Assembly: GCA_946122785.1 (NCBI GenBank)
Contig: CAMGYJ010000009.1
Coordinates: forward strand, 3,688,937 to 3,752,936
Direction: 5' to 3'
Length of the DNA: 64,000 nt
Source of the DNA: Linum tenue
Taxonomy: Eukaryota; Streptophyta; Magnoliopsida; Malpighiales; Linaceae
Shown: one piece after another, positions 45,765-56,519 of the stretch
Numbering within the stretch: the stretch's first letter is position 1
Layout of the letters: every line of letters starts with the position of its first letter
Position numbers and translations under genes: made by a program
The notes under the pieces: model-generated
What the model was told of the DNA's origin: nothing
The model's input: only the letters and a program-made list of their open reading frames with translations
Databases searched by the model: none

Positions 45765-45928
45765 ATACTTACCTGGACGGGATCTACGGGCGATCAATAA
45801 GGCCTGTGGTCTAGACCAGTGACCTCCACTGCACTTAGGAGGGGTGCTGGGCTAAGGTCTCCCCAATGTGGGAGAGCCTACGTCATAATTTGTGACAGCG
45901 GGGGCCTGCGTTCGCGCGGCCCCTATCC
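45765..45928 (+). ncRNA. U1: U1 spliceosomal snRNA gene
   Basis: A 164-nt match to plant U1 snRNA. It begins ATACTTACCTG, the segment that pairs with 5' splice sites. It continues with GTGACCTCCACTGCACTTAG (stem-loop II region), AAGGTCTCCCCAATGTGGGA, the Sm-site region ATAATTTGTGACAG, and ends with the intact terminal stem-loop GGGGGCCTGCGTTCGCGCGG followed by CCCC. The USE (45690-45700), TATA (45733-45738) and 3' box (45928-45942) are all present with correct spacing, so the gene is probably expressed by RNA polymerase II. The usual Sm-adjacent bases GGUAG read GACAG here, a small departure. The exact mature 3' end is uncertain by a few bases. Confidence 0.95.
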
Positions 45929-45942
45929 AATTTTTAGTTCAA
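45928..45942 (+). terminator. 3' box of U1 gene
   Basis: CAATTTTTAGTTCAA matches the plant snRNA 3'-end formation signal CA-N(3-10)-AGTNNAA directly after the U1 coding end. Confidence 0.75.
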
Positions 45943-46264
45943 CTTCTTTATCTGTTCTTTGATATAGAGTTTCTTTGGATTTCAACTGAGGACTAGTGGA
46001 GGAGTTAGGTTGAAACTAGGAGGGGTTATAGCCCCCTCAAATTTAAAATATAGGTAAATTTACATATAAAATCTGTAAGAAATAGAGTAGTCTATATGGT
46101 CTTAAACCCCCTCCCTCATTCAAATTCCTCACTCCTCCACTAAAGACCATTAATTTTGTGTTTGCAACACACGAATCTTGCTATTGGTTATAATTTTGTG
46201 TTAGTAGACATTTTAGGGGAATTGATAATTAGTAAATAGGATTGGAGATAAGCTGGGGGAGGAA

Positions 46265-46313
46265 ATACCATATCGGCTAGGAGATGATATGTAGAATGAG
46301 AATGGAGTGTAAA
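46265..46313 (+). promoter_or_regulatory. Degraded USE and TATA of second U1 locus
   Basis: At 46265-46275 the USE reads ATACCATATCG (two mismatches to consensus). The TATA position reads TGTAAA (46308-46313) instead of TATAAA. Spacing to the U1 body is kept, but both boxes are weakened relative to copy 1. Confidence 0.7.
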
Positions 46314-46339
46314 ATAAGAGTTGGGTGCAATTATTCAAC

Positions 46340-46509
46340 ATACTTATTTGGACATGATCTACGTGCGATCAATAAAGTCTGTGGTCTAGACTAGTGACCT
46401 CCATTGCACTTAGGAGGGGTGCTGGTCTAAGATCTCCCCAATGTGGGAGATGAGAGAGCCTACGTCATAATTTGTGGCAGCGGGTTCTGCGTTCGCGAGA
46501 CCCTTACTC
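46340..46509 (+). pseudogene. U1 snRNA variant or pseudogene
   Basis: A second U1-like sequence in tandem. The 5' recognition segment is ATACTTATTTG instead of ATACTTACCTG. A 6-nt insertion follows GTGGGAGA (around 46451). The terminal stem reads GGGTTCTGCGTTCGCGAGACCC, still mostly pairable. The Sm region ATAATTTGTGGCAG is closer to consensus than copy 1. Many differences are C-to-T or G-to-A, the pattern of methylated-cytosine decay. With its damaged USE, TATA and 3' box (AATTCAA for AGTTCAA), it is most likely a pseudogene. Confidence 0.88.
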
Positions 46510-46890
46510 AATTTTGAATTCAACTTTTTTCATTCGGTTTCGGTTAATGAGTTCCTTGGGATCCAATTCGAGGAGGGGCTAGAATGAAACTAGGAGGACT
46601 ATGAGTGGAGGAGCTAGGATGAAACTAGAAGGGGCTATAGCTTCCTTAAATTTGAAATGTAGATAAAATTTAATGTAAAATTGGTAAAAAAATTAGGAAA
46701 CAAATTACTCAATAGTGCCTTGCTCCCCCTCCCCCAAATATCACGGTTCAAGTTAGCCATTCTCATTCATAACCCTGACTCCAATACCGAAGATCATTAA
46801 TTTTGTGTTCGCATCATCACACGAATCTTGCTCTTGGGTTATAAATTTATTTTGTGGTTAGTAGACATTTTAGGAAAATTGATAGTTAGT

Positions 46891-48145
46891 AAAGCATTCT
46901 CCATCACATAACATGTGCCAGACAGTATTGTCAGTTTTGAGCTTTTCAGTCAGTTTCTAGTCTTGCAAGTACTGATCATAGATTAGGGGTGGGCATTACT
47001 ACGGTCAAACTGCTCCGAATCGCACTAAATCGTTTTTAAGACTTGTGATTTGACATGCGGTCTATCTTTGTTATGGCTCTCGGTTAGCGGTCGAATTAAC
47101 CCAAAATCGTGTGGTTGCGGTTCAAACCTGCAAACCACAAATAAACATTCGTTCAGACCAACTTAATAGCCTCCACACCCGTCGTGGTGGCTCTGTCCAA
47201 TTCCTCATTTTTTGGTGTATAGAAAGACCAACTTAGTCGTTTGATACAATGCATAAGAGACTGGGAAAGTGGGAAGAATCATAAATGTGATTTTCATTAA
47301 TGTTTGAGAGTGATGGACCGATTTACATTAAACATCTGAAATTAATATAGGGATAAGGAGGAGTATTTTCGAAAATTTTGTGTCCCTCTGTCCTTTTCTT
47401 CTTGGTCTATATTCGGATGTTAGAGAAGAGAGATAGACTTTTGACAAATCAAAGTTTACTTTTTTTACGATATAATAAGCAACAAAAAAAACACAATTTT
47501 TGGCTAAATCTATGGATTCTATCAATCTATGATCCAAATCCTTGTCTCCAAACTAGTCCTGCATTTAATTATCTTTGTATCCTACTGAACTATATGTCTA
47601 GTTATGCAAATGGAGATAACACTAGCTTCTTATCCCTTTCCCTCCCTCTTTCCCATCCAATAAACTTTAGAGCCCCTGAAGTCTCCCAAAATTGAATTTC
47701 ATTGCTAAATTTAGGAGATATTGCTCAAACTTTTACCCGATTCTTCTTTGATTGTTTTTTAACATTGGTGATCCTTATTACAAACTCTTCATGTTGATCC
47801 TTATTCATGCATAACATGAATTGTGTAGTAGTCACTGGTCACTACGCGGTGATTCATGCTGCCATTTGTGTAGACATATTATGGTATGCTCCTCCCCTGC
47901 ATTGGTATAAACTATATTAGGATAGTAACGAGAGGATTTAGGGACTTTGCGAATTGCTTAGAATGGCAATTGTTGACAACAAAAGCAACTCTGAGGATAA
48001 CACTAGCTGAGAGTAGATTGGAGGCCATGCATTTTGGATTTTGGACAACATATGAGTGAATTTAGCAATGAAATTCAATTTTGGGAGATGTCGATAGGGT
48101 TTTGAAGTTTATTGGATGGAGAAGAAGGAATGAAGGAATAAGTGG
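46891..48145. other. Intergenic DNA with hAT end and fold-back repeat
   Basis: TAGGGGTGGGCATTACTACGG at about 46985 is a hAT-type terminus without a detected partner. A fold-back pair occupies about 47640-47716 and 48056-48137: both arms contain CATCCAATAAACTT and TCCCAAAATTGAATTTCATT in opposite orientation. No gene recognised. Confidence 0.55.
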
Positions 48146-48149
48146 GTAG

Positions 48150-49259
48150 TGTTATCACGGTGGCGGTAAGTGTTTATTTTCAATACATTTTCATGGAGCA
48201 CAATAAAAATGCTACTTTGAGAATCATCCCAAGTCTAGAATCACGAGGAGGATTTATCGGTTTAACGATCACATGTTCGTTTGCTCAAAGAGAAGGATCA
48301 CAACACCAAGTTCTTTCATGCAACTACCATCTAAAGACGCAACTCTAACTGCATTTTTTGGCTGAAAATACAATGAAGATAACTGAATTGATGAGGGGGA
48401 AACACTTAAACTCCTTGCGGATAATTGCTTTGAAAAATTCTTAACAACCCATCCAACCCCCCAACATTGACCAATTGATGAAGGGATTCCCTAAACTTGT
48501 TATTCAAGAAATGAATGATGACCTATGCTCCCCATTTACCAATGAAGAAATTCGAAGCTTTGTATTCAAATTTAGGCATACAAAAGCTCATGGTCTTGAT
48601 GGATTTTCATGGCATTTTGAGGAAATTCTGAACGACAATGGGAACACGAGTTTGTGCGAGAATATCAAGTCGTTCCACCTGAAAATATGTTGAAAGATTG
48701 GAATAATGCGTATATTGCCAATGTCCCCAAAATTGACTCACCTAAGCCCATTAGCTAATTCGGACCTATAAACTATTGCAACTTCTAAGATCATTCATTA
48801 CCTTGGAGGCTTCTACACCTGTACGATTTTGCACCGACCTGGTGCAACTAGATTAGAATGTGCATCCGTCAGCCAAGTTCGCAGTCTTATCAAATTGAGA
48901 AGTTTCTAATCTCTTCTCCCCTTATAGGGGCATTCGCCAGGAGAACCCCTCTCTCCTTTACGCTATATCCTAATGTTTACTGCTCTCTCTTTCTTGATAA
49001 AGAGGGTCATTGCTACTTTGACACTTTAAATGACTGAAACTGAATTATATATGCCCACTTCTTACTTACTGTCTCTTTGCAGATCATACCGTGATATTTG
49101 GTAATGCTTCCCCTTAAGAAGAAAACCTAATCTTGGAGATCATCAATGACTACTTGGTCATTTTCGGGTTAAGAAGTGAACAAAGCAAAATCATAAATCT
49201 TCTTCCATCAAAACATACCCCAACATGAAAAAAATAAAAAATCATTCAAGCTTTGGGGG
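48150..49259 (+). mobile_element. Decayed LINE, reverse-transcriptase region
   Basis: The + strand encodes broken ORF2: KDHNTKFFHATT near 48300, ACSPFTNEEIRSF-like sequence with FKFRHTKAHGLDGFSWHFEE at 48540-48630, and LFADHTVIFGNAS at about 49074-49115. The last is the RT catalytic FADD box, here FADH. Stops and frameshifts are frequent. It ends where the oppositely oriented, younger LINE begins at 49260. Confidence 0.8.
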
Positions 49260-49272
49260 TTTTTTTTTTTTT
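49260..49272 (-). other. Poly(A) tail of the 6.4-kb LINE
   Basis: Thirteen T on +, equal to a 3' poly(A) tail on the - strand, 49 bp after the ORF2 stop codon. Confidence 0.9.
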
Positions 49273-49321
49273 GACCAAGAGGCAATGCTTTTCCATTAAG
49301 AAGGTGGCTGAAGCCAAACAA

Positions 49322-52300
49322 CTACAAGAGGTGCGAAATAACATCAAGGACCTGAACCCAATCAGTGGGTAGAATATTTTTCGCTCTGGATCTCGCAACC
49401 CAGTTAGCTTTCGAGTTTCTCTTTCTTTGAATATGGGAGATGGTGATCCATGGGTGGTCATCGAGGGTCATCTTGATGCTACCAAGCCACGCTGCAGCAC
49501 GCCATGGCCAAGCCTTTCGATGCCCCTGCAGAGCATTAACAAGGGAAAGACAGTCTGATCTGACCAAACAGGGGCTGTTCATGCTTGCGGCGAACAACGT
49601 GCCTTTGAGTAAGGCTTTTGCTTCAGCTTCAATGGGTGAAAAACAATGCAGTGGTTCAGCCAGCCCGTCACATACTTGTCCATGGATATTCGTGACAACG
49701 ATACTAATTGCCGCCTCCTGAGATGATTCGAAGAAAGAGCCATCACAGTGTAACTCAAAGTCATGGTTACTTGGCGGTGGAGTAGTGGGATCCGGGGATG
49801 GAATAGACTGAACAGGTGGGGAAGAAATAGTTTGCTTCCGCGGGCAATCATTCCATTGTTGCGAGCCCAGCAGAGCGCGGGAGCTAGTTGAAGGGGGCCA
49901 AGGGGCCTTGCCCCTAAAGATATACTCATTTCTCGTTTTCCATGTCTGCCACATCAGGAAAATAAACTTTTGAATCATTCCAGTGCTAAACCTGGTCTGC
50001 ACCGAGAAGAGCCAATCCAGGATAGGAGTGAACAGAGGTGGGAGTGCCAGGGAGGGCCACTCATTGGACCACCCAGCAGCCGCATGAGGGCAGAGGAAGA
50101 GGATGTGGTGAATAGATTCGAGGCTGTGAGAGCAAATCGGGCAGGACTTGGTGACAGAGCAACCTCGGGAAAACATGTTCTCTTTTGAAGCAAGGGCCCC
50201 CTTCGTACACTTCCAGATGAAGAATTTAAGTTTTGGAGGGAGGGAGAGGCTCCACAACCACTTCCATCTGTCCTTAGTAGATTGATCAAGCTCGTGGCCA
50301 AGTTGGGGAGCCCGAATTTGGTTGTGAAACAGGTGAAAAGCAGATTTAACTGAAAACGCCCCAGAGTCAGTGAACCACCACGCCCAAATATCCTCCAAGG
50401 AATCCGGACCAATAGGGGTGGCCGTAATCAGTTGGAGATCCATTGGACTTAAGTAGCTAGCAAGGAGATCAAACCTCCACTCCCGAGCAATCCCATCAAT
50501 CCATTTGTCAACTGTCGACCCATCTGGCCAGTCGAACTGAAGGAGGGGGCCTGGTCTATCAAATCTCCACGGATCATGAAACATCCTCGTTGTTTTCCCA
50601 TTGACGATCACTCTGACAACCCCCTGTTTCATCCACTTTTTTGCTTCCCAGAGACTGGCCCAAATCCAGGATGCTTTCCCACCTTTCTTTGCACTCAAGA
50701 AATCAGTCTTTGGGTAGTAGATGCTTTTCAGAACCATCACCCAAAGAGCATCCGGGTTGGTGAAAGCCCTCCAAGCCTGCTTAGCCAAAAGGGCAAGGTT
50801 AACAGTGTGGAAAGGGCGAAAACCAAGCCCTCCTTCCTCTTTTGGGGCATACAACACTCTCCCTGCTCGCCAATGGATGGTCTTCTTGGACATTGACCCA
50901 CTCCAAAAGAAATTCTTCAACATGGAGTCCATTCTCTTCGTGGTTGAGCGTGGCAGAAGAAACAAGCACATGATAAAGGAGGGGACAGCCTGGAACACTG
51001 CTTTCAGGAGTACCTCTTTCCCGCCGGGAGAGAGCAGGAGGCTCTTCCAAGAATCCCCTCTATCTTCCATCTGTTTCAATAAGAAATGGAAAGTTTCTTT
51101 TTTAGATCGCCCCCATTCGGTGGGAACTCCCAAATACTTGGAATGGCAGATATCAGGTGCAAATCCCGACCTCTGTGTAATAAGATCCTGCTCGTGATGG
51201 GGGACATTTGCACTGAAGAAGAAAGATGACTTATCCTTGTTGACCTCCTGGCCCGTGATCGATCCGTAGTCACGGAGGATACCCAAAATGATATCAACTT
51301 CCTTAGTCGATGCTTTCCCAAAAATAACAGTGTCATCTGCGAAGAGGCAGTGAGTGAGGATCGGACACTCCTTGTTAAGCTTGATGCCTTTCATGGTGTG
51401 CCCCTGTGCAGCCTTTTCAATCAAAAAAGAAAGGGCATTAGACATCAAGATGAAGAGGAGAGGGGAAAGGGGATCTCCTTGTCGGATACCTTGCGAAGGA
51501 TGGAACTCATTCGAAGGTTCCCCATTGAATAATAATCTGAAGCTCACTGTGGAAATACATGCCCTGACCCATTCACACCAAGTATCGTTAAACCCATAGG
51601 CTTTGAGAAGAAAAATGAGAAAATCCCATTCCACCAGATCATAGGCCTTCCTCATATCGAGCTTCATCATCATTTCTTTGCTTTTCCTCAATTTACCCTT
51701 CTTGAAATGGTTGAGAACCTCGTGCACAATCACAATGCTATCTTGTATTTGTCTTCCCCCTATGAAGGCCGACTGTAATTCATTAACCAGGTCAGGAAGA
51801 AAGGGTTGTAACCTGTTGGTCATAATCTTTGTGATAACCTTGTACCTGAAGTTACAACAACTTATAGGTCTGAATTGACCAATGGTATCAGGTTGGTCAA
51901 CTTTGGGGATCAGAGTAATGAAAGTGTCATTCCATCCATCCTTCATGATTCCAGTTCTAAAAAAATCGATAATCTCATTGCTGAAAGTATCCCCCAGAAA
52001 ATGCCATCCACTTCTGAAAAAATGCCCAGGAAACCCATCAGGGCCTGCCGCCTTGTTCGGTCCGAGCTGGAAGACAGCCCTCCTGATCTCCTCCCTGGTA
52101 ACCTGAGCAGTAAGGGAAACATTCATTTCTCCCGTGACAAGTCTTGGGAAACCTGTCAACAATGAGTGGTTAAAAGCCCCACCTTTACTAAGGAAGAGTT
52201 CTTTATAGAAGTCATTAGCGTGTTCACCAAGTTGATGTGGGCTATCCATCCAAACACCATAGGCATCCTTAAGTCGAAGAATTCTGTTCCTGTGTTTCCT

Positions 52301-53377
52301 TCGGATAGTGGATGCGTGGAAAAAACCCGTGTTTTGATCCCCTTCTTGGAGCCAGGAATTCCTAGACCTCTGTGCCCAGAATGACTCCTCCGACTCCCAC
52401 CATTTATCCAATTCTCGTAGGAGGAAAATCTCCTCCTCAACCATGCCTTGAATCCGGATTGGTCCCTGAAGTTCTTGTAGCCTGATTTTAATTTCCTTTT
52501 CTCTTCTCAACTTTTCTGTTCTGTCTTGTTTAGCCCAGGCCGACAACTCTCTTTGGCAGTCAGTCAAAATCTCTTGCACCGAGTCACCAGCCGTCCATCT
52601 GCTCTGGATAATATGCTTACATTCCTCCCTATCCTTCCATCTTTTATCAAAACGGAAGGGGGTGCAGTTGGAAGGGTTGGAATGGTGGAGGTCCACCCTG
52701 ATCGGACAGTGGTCCGACTCCACGAAATCCTCATGGAAAACTCTAGCCTGCTCAAAAAGTCTAAGCCAAACAGAATTACATAGTGCACGGTCAAGCCTTT
52801 CCCTGATCAACTCATCACCATGTTGATTGTTGGACCAGGTGAACACTTCCCCAGAGAAACCCATATCAACCAATCCATTACTATCAATGAAATTCTTGCA
52901 AGGGATCACATTTTCATTCCTAAGGGGGCAACGCCCCTATTTTTCAAAAGGAGAGAGGGCAACATTAAGGTCCCCCAAAACCAACCACGACTCGTCATGA
53001 GCTGCCCTCAAGTTTGTGATACGATCCCACCAAGTCCTCCTCTCTGCCGTCGTGGCAGGGGCATGGACCAAAGTACAGAAAAAAACCAACTCATTTTGAC
53101 ACACCCTAATGTCCATGAAGGACTTACAACGATCTAAGATACTTACTTCCACATCATCATTCCACCATAAAGCTAACCCAGAACCTTCCACCGCGGGACT
53201 AACATACTCTGCATGATCAAACCTCATCGCTCTCCTCTTCTCCTCCATGAACGTGTCATCCTTCTTAGTTTCCATGAGGAAGAGGATAGAGGGGCCAAAC
53301 TGGCGACATAATCTGCCGCAGTATCTTCTTATAAGGGACTGACCGAATCCCCTACAATTCCAACTGAGGATTCTCAT
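49322..53377 (-). pseudogene. LINE ORF2: endonuclease, RT and RNase H, one amber stop
   Basis: The frame is continuous from ATG at 53377 to the stop at 49322 (1351 residues) except for a single TAG at 52937-52939. The N-terminal 146 residues are an apurinic-type endonuclease (ILSWNCRGFG, METKKDD, LGDLNVALSP). After the stop come FTWSNNQHGDELIRERLDRA and SDHCPIRVDL, completing the endonuclease. The RT includes FITLIPKVDQPDTIGQFRPI, QSAFIGGRQIQDSI, GIRQGDPLSPLLFILMSNAL and the catalytic FADD. The zinc-binding segment reads CPICSHSLESIHHILFLCPH. RNase H has CDGSFF, EAEAKALL and LVRSDCLS, but the final acidic position reads KANWVA where ADxxA is usual. The ATG overlaps the TGA of ORF1 (ATGA, 53377-53374). 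Confidence 0.92.
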
Positions 53378-54036
53378 TCATGATTTGGCGGCTTGAGGCC
53401 TGCCGCCGACGCCCTCGGAGTGGCTGATTCTCCCTCTCCGGACTGGCTCCCTTCTGCTGTAATATCTGCCAGGTTCTTCCTTCGGATTAAGTTCCTCCTC
53501 CTCTGGTAGGTCTTTCTGTTCTCCCCTGTGGCAAAGGACAAAGAATCAAAAGATAAGTTAGATGTTGGGTCCTGTTGGGGCAGTGAGATAGTGGTGAGGC
53601 TTCTGTGCTCCGGTTTCCTTTTCTTTTCGAGCCTCGGCCTGTCCTCCTCTGTAATGAGAACCAGGCCTGCTTCCGTTCTTGGGATATTTGATTGGGCCGG
53701 AGGGGGGTTTGCCTGGGCCTGTTCACCTACAGCAGAAGGGGTGGAATTTGGTTCAGCCCAGGTATAAGTTGGACTCGCCAGAGACAGGCCGAGGCCCATC
53801 TCCACTAGGCCCGCCCTCTGTTCCTTGCTACTCTCCCCTTCCCTGAGGTCCAGGCCCCTTTGCATTGCCTTGGCCGCTTCTTCCATCTCTCTTTCCAGGC
53901 GGTTAGGTTGACCAGCTGAAGATCCTGCGTCCCCTCTATAGATCCAGTCAGAGCTCTGCATCGGCAGAGGTAAAGCTGAGAACCCAGGTGGGTTGGTCAC
54001 ATCCCCTGCCACTGTCTCAGGAACAGGGTGGCCCAT
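53374..54036 (-). pseudogene. LINE ORF1, C-terminal part in shifted frame
   Basis: A 220-codon open frame follows the ORF1 zinc-knuckle frame in -1 phase. It is proline/serine/charge-rich (EREMEEAAKAMQRGLDLREG, then RKTYQRRRNLIRRK), like the variable tail of plant L1 ORF1. Its ATG overlaps the preceding TGA (TGATG, 54038-54034). It ends with TGA overlapping the ORF2 ATG. Probably the original ORF1 was one protein of about 750 residues, broken by a one-base indel in the G6 run at 54054-54059, though a natural third ORF cannot be excluded. Confidence 0.75.
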
Positions 54037-55652
54037 CAGTGTAAGAATGGAGGCCCCCCTCGGGCTCCTCGAGGTTGCTGTGCTCCAGTCGCAGAATTTG
54101 TCAGGCGGCGCATGTTCGCCAGCTTTTCTCGAAAGGACGCCGGAGGGATGTTCGCCGGAGAGTCGTGACCGGCCTTGAGAGCGTCTGTGTAAACTTCGGA
54201 TGGATCAATGCATAGCCCTTTCCTTCGATGGTCTTCCCTCTCCAGACAGTTATGGATCAGATGACCCAGCCTCCCGCAAAAATAGCAGAGATCCATGATA
54301 CGTTCATATTTAAAACTGACCCAGATCGACCTTTCCCCAATCGGGTATTCAAACCCTATTGGGATAGGATCGTCAAGGCTAACTTCCACTTTGGCGCGGA
54401 TGAATTTCAACCACCCTCTGAATTCAAAGTTGGACTGATCAATGGCATGAAACTGCGGAAATATGAACGAAGCTACTGCTTGAATAGCTTCTTCATCCTC
54501 CAAAGACTGGGGCAAGTCATGCATCTGAACCCACAGGGTCACCGTTGGAATATCTTCGATCTCAGCTTTCTGCTCTCCATCCCACTTCTTGAGAGCGATC
54601 AAAGTGTTGCTCAGGTTCCATGGTCTGGCATCCCAGACTGCGTCCCTCTGTTTCACCGATTGGAAAGAGTACACAAACAGATTTTCAGCTTCCTTGGTTG
54701 CCTGAACTTCCCCGTATGCTCTCCATTTGTGGGCCGCTGCGTTCTTGGCTTTTTGGAGATTGATGCTTGCATCAGTTACCCATCTGCCTAGCAACATGGC
54801 CATTCCGCTGCCCCTGGCGCCCACCACCGTGGGTCGGACGTTGAGAACCAGGTGGCTCTTCTCACCTCGGAGGCTCCTAGAGTGCATCTCCATTGTTGAT
54901 GTTTCTGGGGGGGTTCGATGAACAGGATAGCTGGGTGGTGTGGAAAGCGTTTTTTGTAGCTGGTAGAAAGGAATTTTTTGTTCAGGGACGAAGTAGGCTG
55001 GAGGAGTGTGAGAATCAAGCTCAGCCGATCCTTTCCTTAAATAGGCCTGATTCCCCCTGCCCAGGTGTTCTTCACTGCTCCTCCGGGGAATAAATGTTGT
55101 TGTTATAAATGCGGTGCCCTTCTGCCCCTTTCTGATCTTCCCTTCTGTCGGTTTCCTTAATAGAGCCCCTTTGAGGTAGACTCTGCTTGCCATAAATTGT
55201 TCGAACCATCTGCTCTGCACTCTTACTTTCAATTTCCGTGGGGTTTTCTCCCTGCTGCTGTGTTCAGTGCATTTACTCCCCCAATGCCTTCCCTGTGCTC
55301 CTCTTCCCCGCTGCCTATAAGACCCGCCGTTCCCAATGATTGATGGCGTTTCTCCCCATGTCTCTCCTCCGGTGACCCTCTGGACATCAATGCCCTGCGG
55401 ATCTCTGTGTTCAGGAGATTTCTTCCCCTGTTCACCATTTAACTTTGCGTCTCCCACCTTCCTCTCTTTATGACCCTCTGCAAAGCTTTTACTTCTCCCT
55501 TCTCCCCCCCGTCCATCAATCGATATCTCCTCAGGTGGTTTGGGCGGCGGATTAATGGACGCCCTGAGATTTCTGTCTGTCTCCAGATTTCCCTTACTGG
55601 TTGTAGAGGAGGCTGAGTAGGGGTATTCATTCCCTCCAGGATTCCAACTCAA
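54036..55652 (-). pseudogene. LINE ORF1, N-terminal part with DUF4283 and zinc knuckle
   Basis: A 538-codon frame starts at a TTG-led codon; an in-frame TGA lies at 55668-55670, so no ATG precedes it. It has a low-complexity N-terminus and a DUF4283-type domain around residues 290-440 (MAMLLGRWVTDASINLQKAK, then VWDARPWNLSNTLIALKKWD). A CCHC zinc knuckle CYFCGRLGHLIHNC lies at about 456-469. In L1 elements this protein binds the element RNA. It stops at 54036 just after a G6 run. Confidence 0.85.
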
Positions 55653-55665
55653 TGGGGAATTCCAA

Positions 55666-56229
55666 AATCACGATTTGAATATGATATTGTTTTACTAATT
55701 TTTTAAAACAATTAATAAATATTCAAAATATTTATATATCCGTACAATACAGTCAAACATTTTCCCCTTCATATTAACACGAAATGATAAAGTCATAATC
55801 AACTAACGTTTGAATCGATGAAAAGTTAATAATTTGATTATTATATTATTTTTGAAAAATCTGACATTAATATTTTTTAAATCAAAAGTGTAACAGTTAC
55901 ATTCTCTTATTAATCCAAAATTTTAATGCAAGAAGACAGAAGCCAACAATAAAAAATGTAGATGAATAATAATAATATAACAATAAATAACAATCACAAT
56001 TAATATTTAGTCCTTTTTACCAATACAGTGTGACACCATATTCCCCACAGGACAGACCAATCCAATCACAGACCTCAATGTCCAACACGCGGCGCCACCC
56101 GATTTGTTTGTCGCCCAAAAAAACACCACGTCACAAGCGCTGTAACGCTATCACTACCCACTGCATGGAAAACATCACCGGTATAAATTACTCCCCGCGA
56201 AAGCTTCATTTCATTTCCCCCCTTTTCTT
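55666..56229. other. Spacer and promoter region of UBP1 copy B
   Basis: Very AT-rich spacer (55670-56030), then the presumed promoter and 5' leader of UBP1 copy B. From about 56210 the sequence is colinear with the leader of copy A (for example CGGAACCCTAA and CTCGATTTCTGGGTCTT in both). No separate gene. Confidence 0.55.
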
Positions 56230-56519
56230 TCCTTTCTTCCTCAGTCAGCTAAGCTTTTACTGTGGCTCTCTCTCTCTCCCTCCCCCATTTCTTTTTTTTC
56301 TTCTTCTTCGTTTCTTTCCTTTTTGTTTCCGTGTTTTTTTTCGTCTTCCTCACTCGGAACCCTAACCAAAAAAACAATCATCACCACCAGAGGAGAAGGA
56401 AGCAGCAACACACGCGAGCAAGAAATTTTCTCAGGAAACAAACACCACCAACTCGTTCCCCGCGATTCTGCTTCTTCTACTGGTTCAATCTCGATTTCTG
56501 GGTCTTAGCTGGGTCAAAA

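Larger units (their letters stand above)
45650..46890. repeat. Tandem duplication carrying two U1 loci
   Basis: Unit 1 (about 45650-46230) and unit 2 (about 46231-46890) share the U1 promoter, the U1 gene and downstream non-coding sequence. The downstream part includes GGAGGRGYTAGG, AAACTAGRAGGGGYTATAGC, CATTAATTTTGTGTT, ACACGAATCTTGCT and AGTAGACATTTTAGG. Unit 2 has more lesions in its U1 parts. Confidence 0.85.
49260..55665 (-). mobile_element. Nearly complete LINE (L1-like), about 6.4 kb
   Basis: On the - strand the order is ORF1 (55652-53374, split in two frames), ORF2 (53377-49322, one internal stop), a 49-bp 3'UTR and a poly(A) tail (T-run 49260-49272 on +). This is the full domain set of a plant L1: a DUF4283-type RNA-binding domain and zinc knuckle, endonuclease, reverse transcriptase, zf-RVT and RNase H. 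The first ORF lacks a convincing ATG near its start and no clear TSD was found, so the 5' end may be truncated. It lies between the two UBP1 copies and next to an older + strand LINE relic. Confidence 0.93.

Noticed and set aside
45660..46540. SINE pair
   Set aside because: The repeated sequence matches U1 snRNA throughout, with USE, TATA and 3' box, so these are U1 loci in a tandem duplication.
52909..52961. Frameshift separating endonuclease from RT in LINE ORF2
   Set aside because: The two open segments are in the same frame (53377 and 52909 differ by a multiple of three); the break is a single TAG, not a frameshift.
53487..53767. Other open frames antisense or offset to the 6.4-kb LINE
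   Set aside because: Shadow frames of the LINE ORFs with no independent support.
49230..55700. Target-site duplication of the 6.4-kb LINE
   Set aside because: Only short matches (TGGGG, AAAATCA) were found at both sides, too weak and not adjacent to both ends; no TSD claimed.
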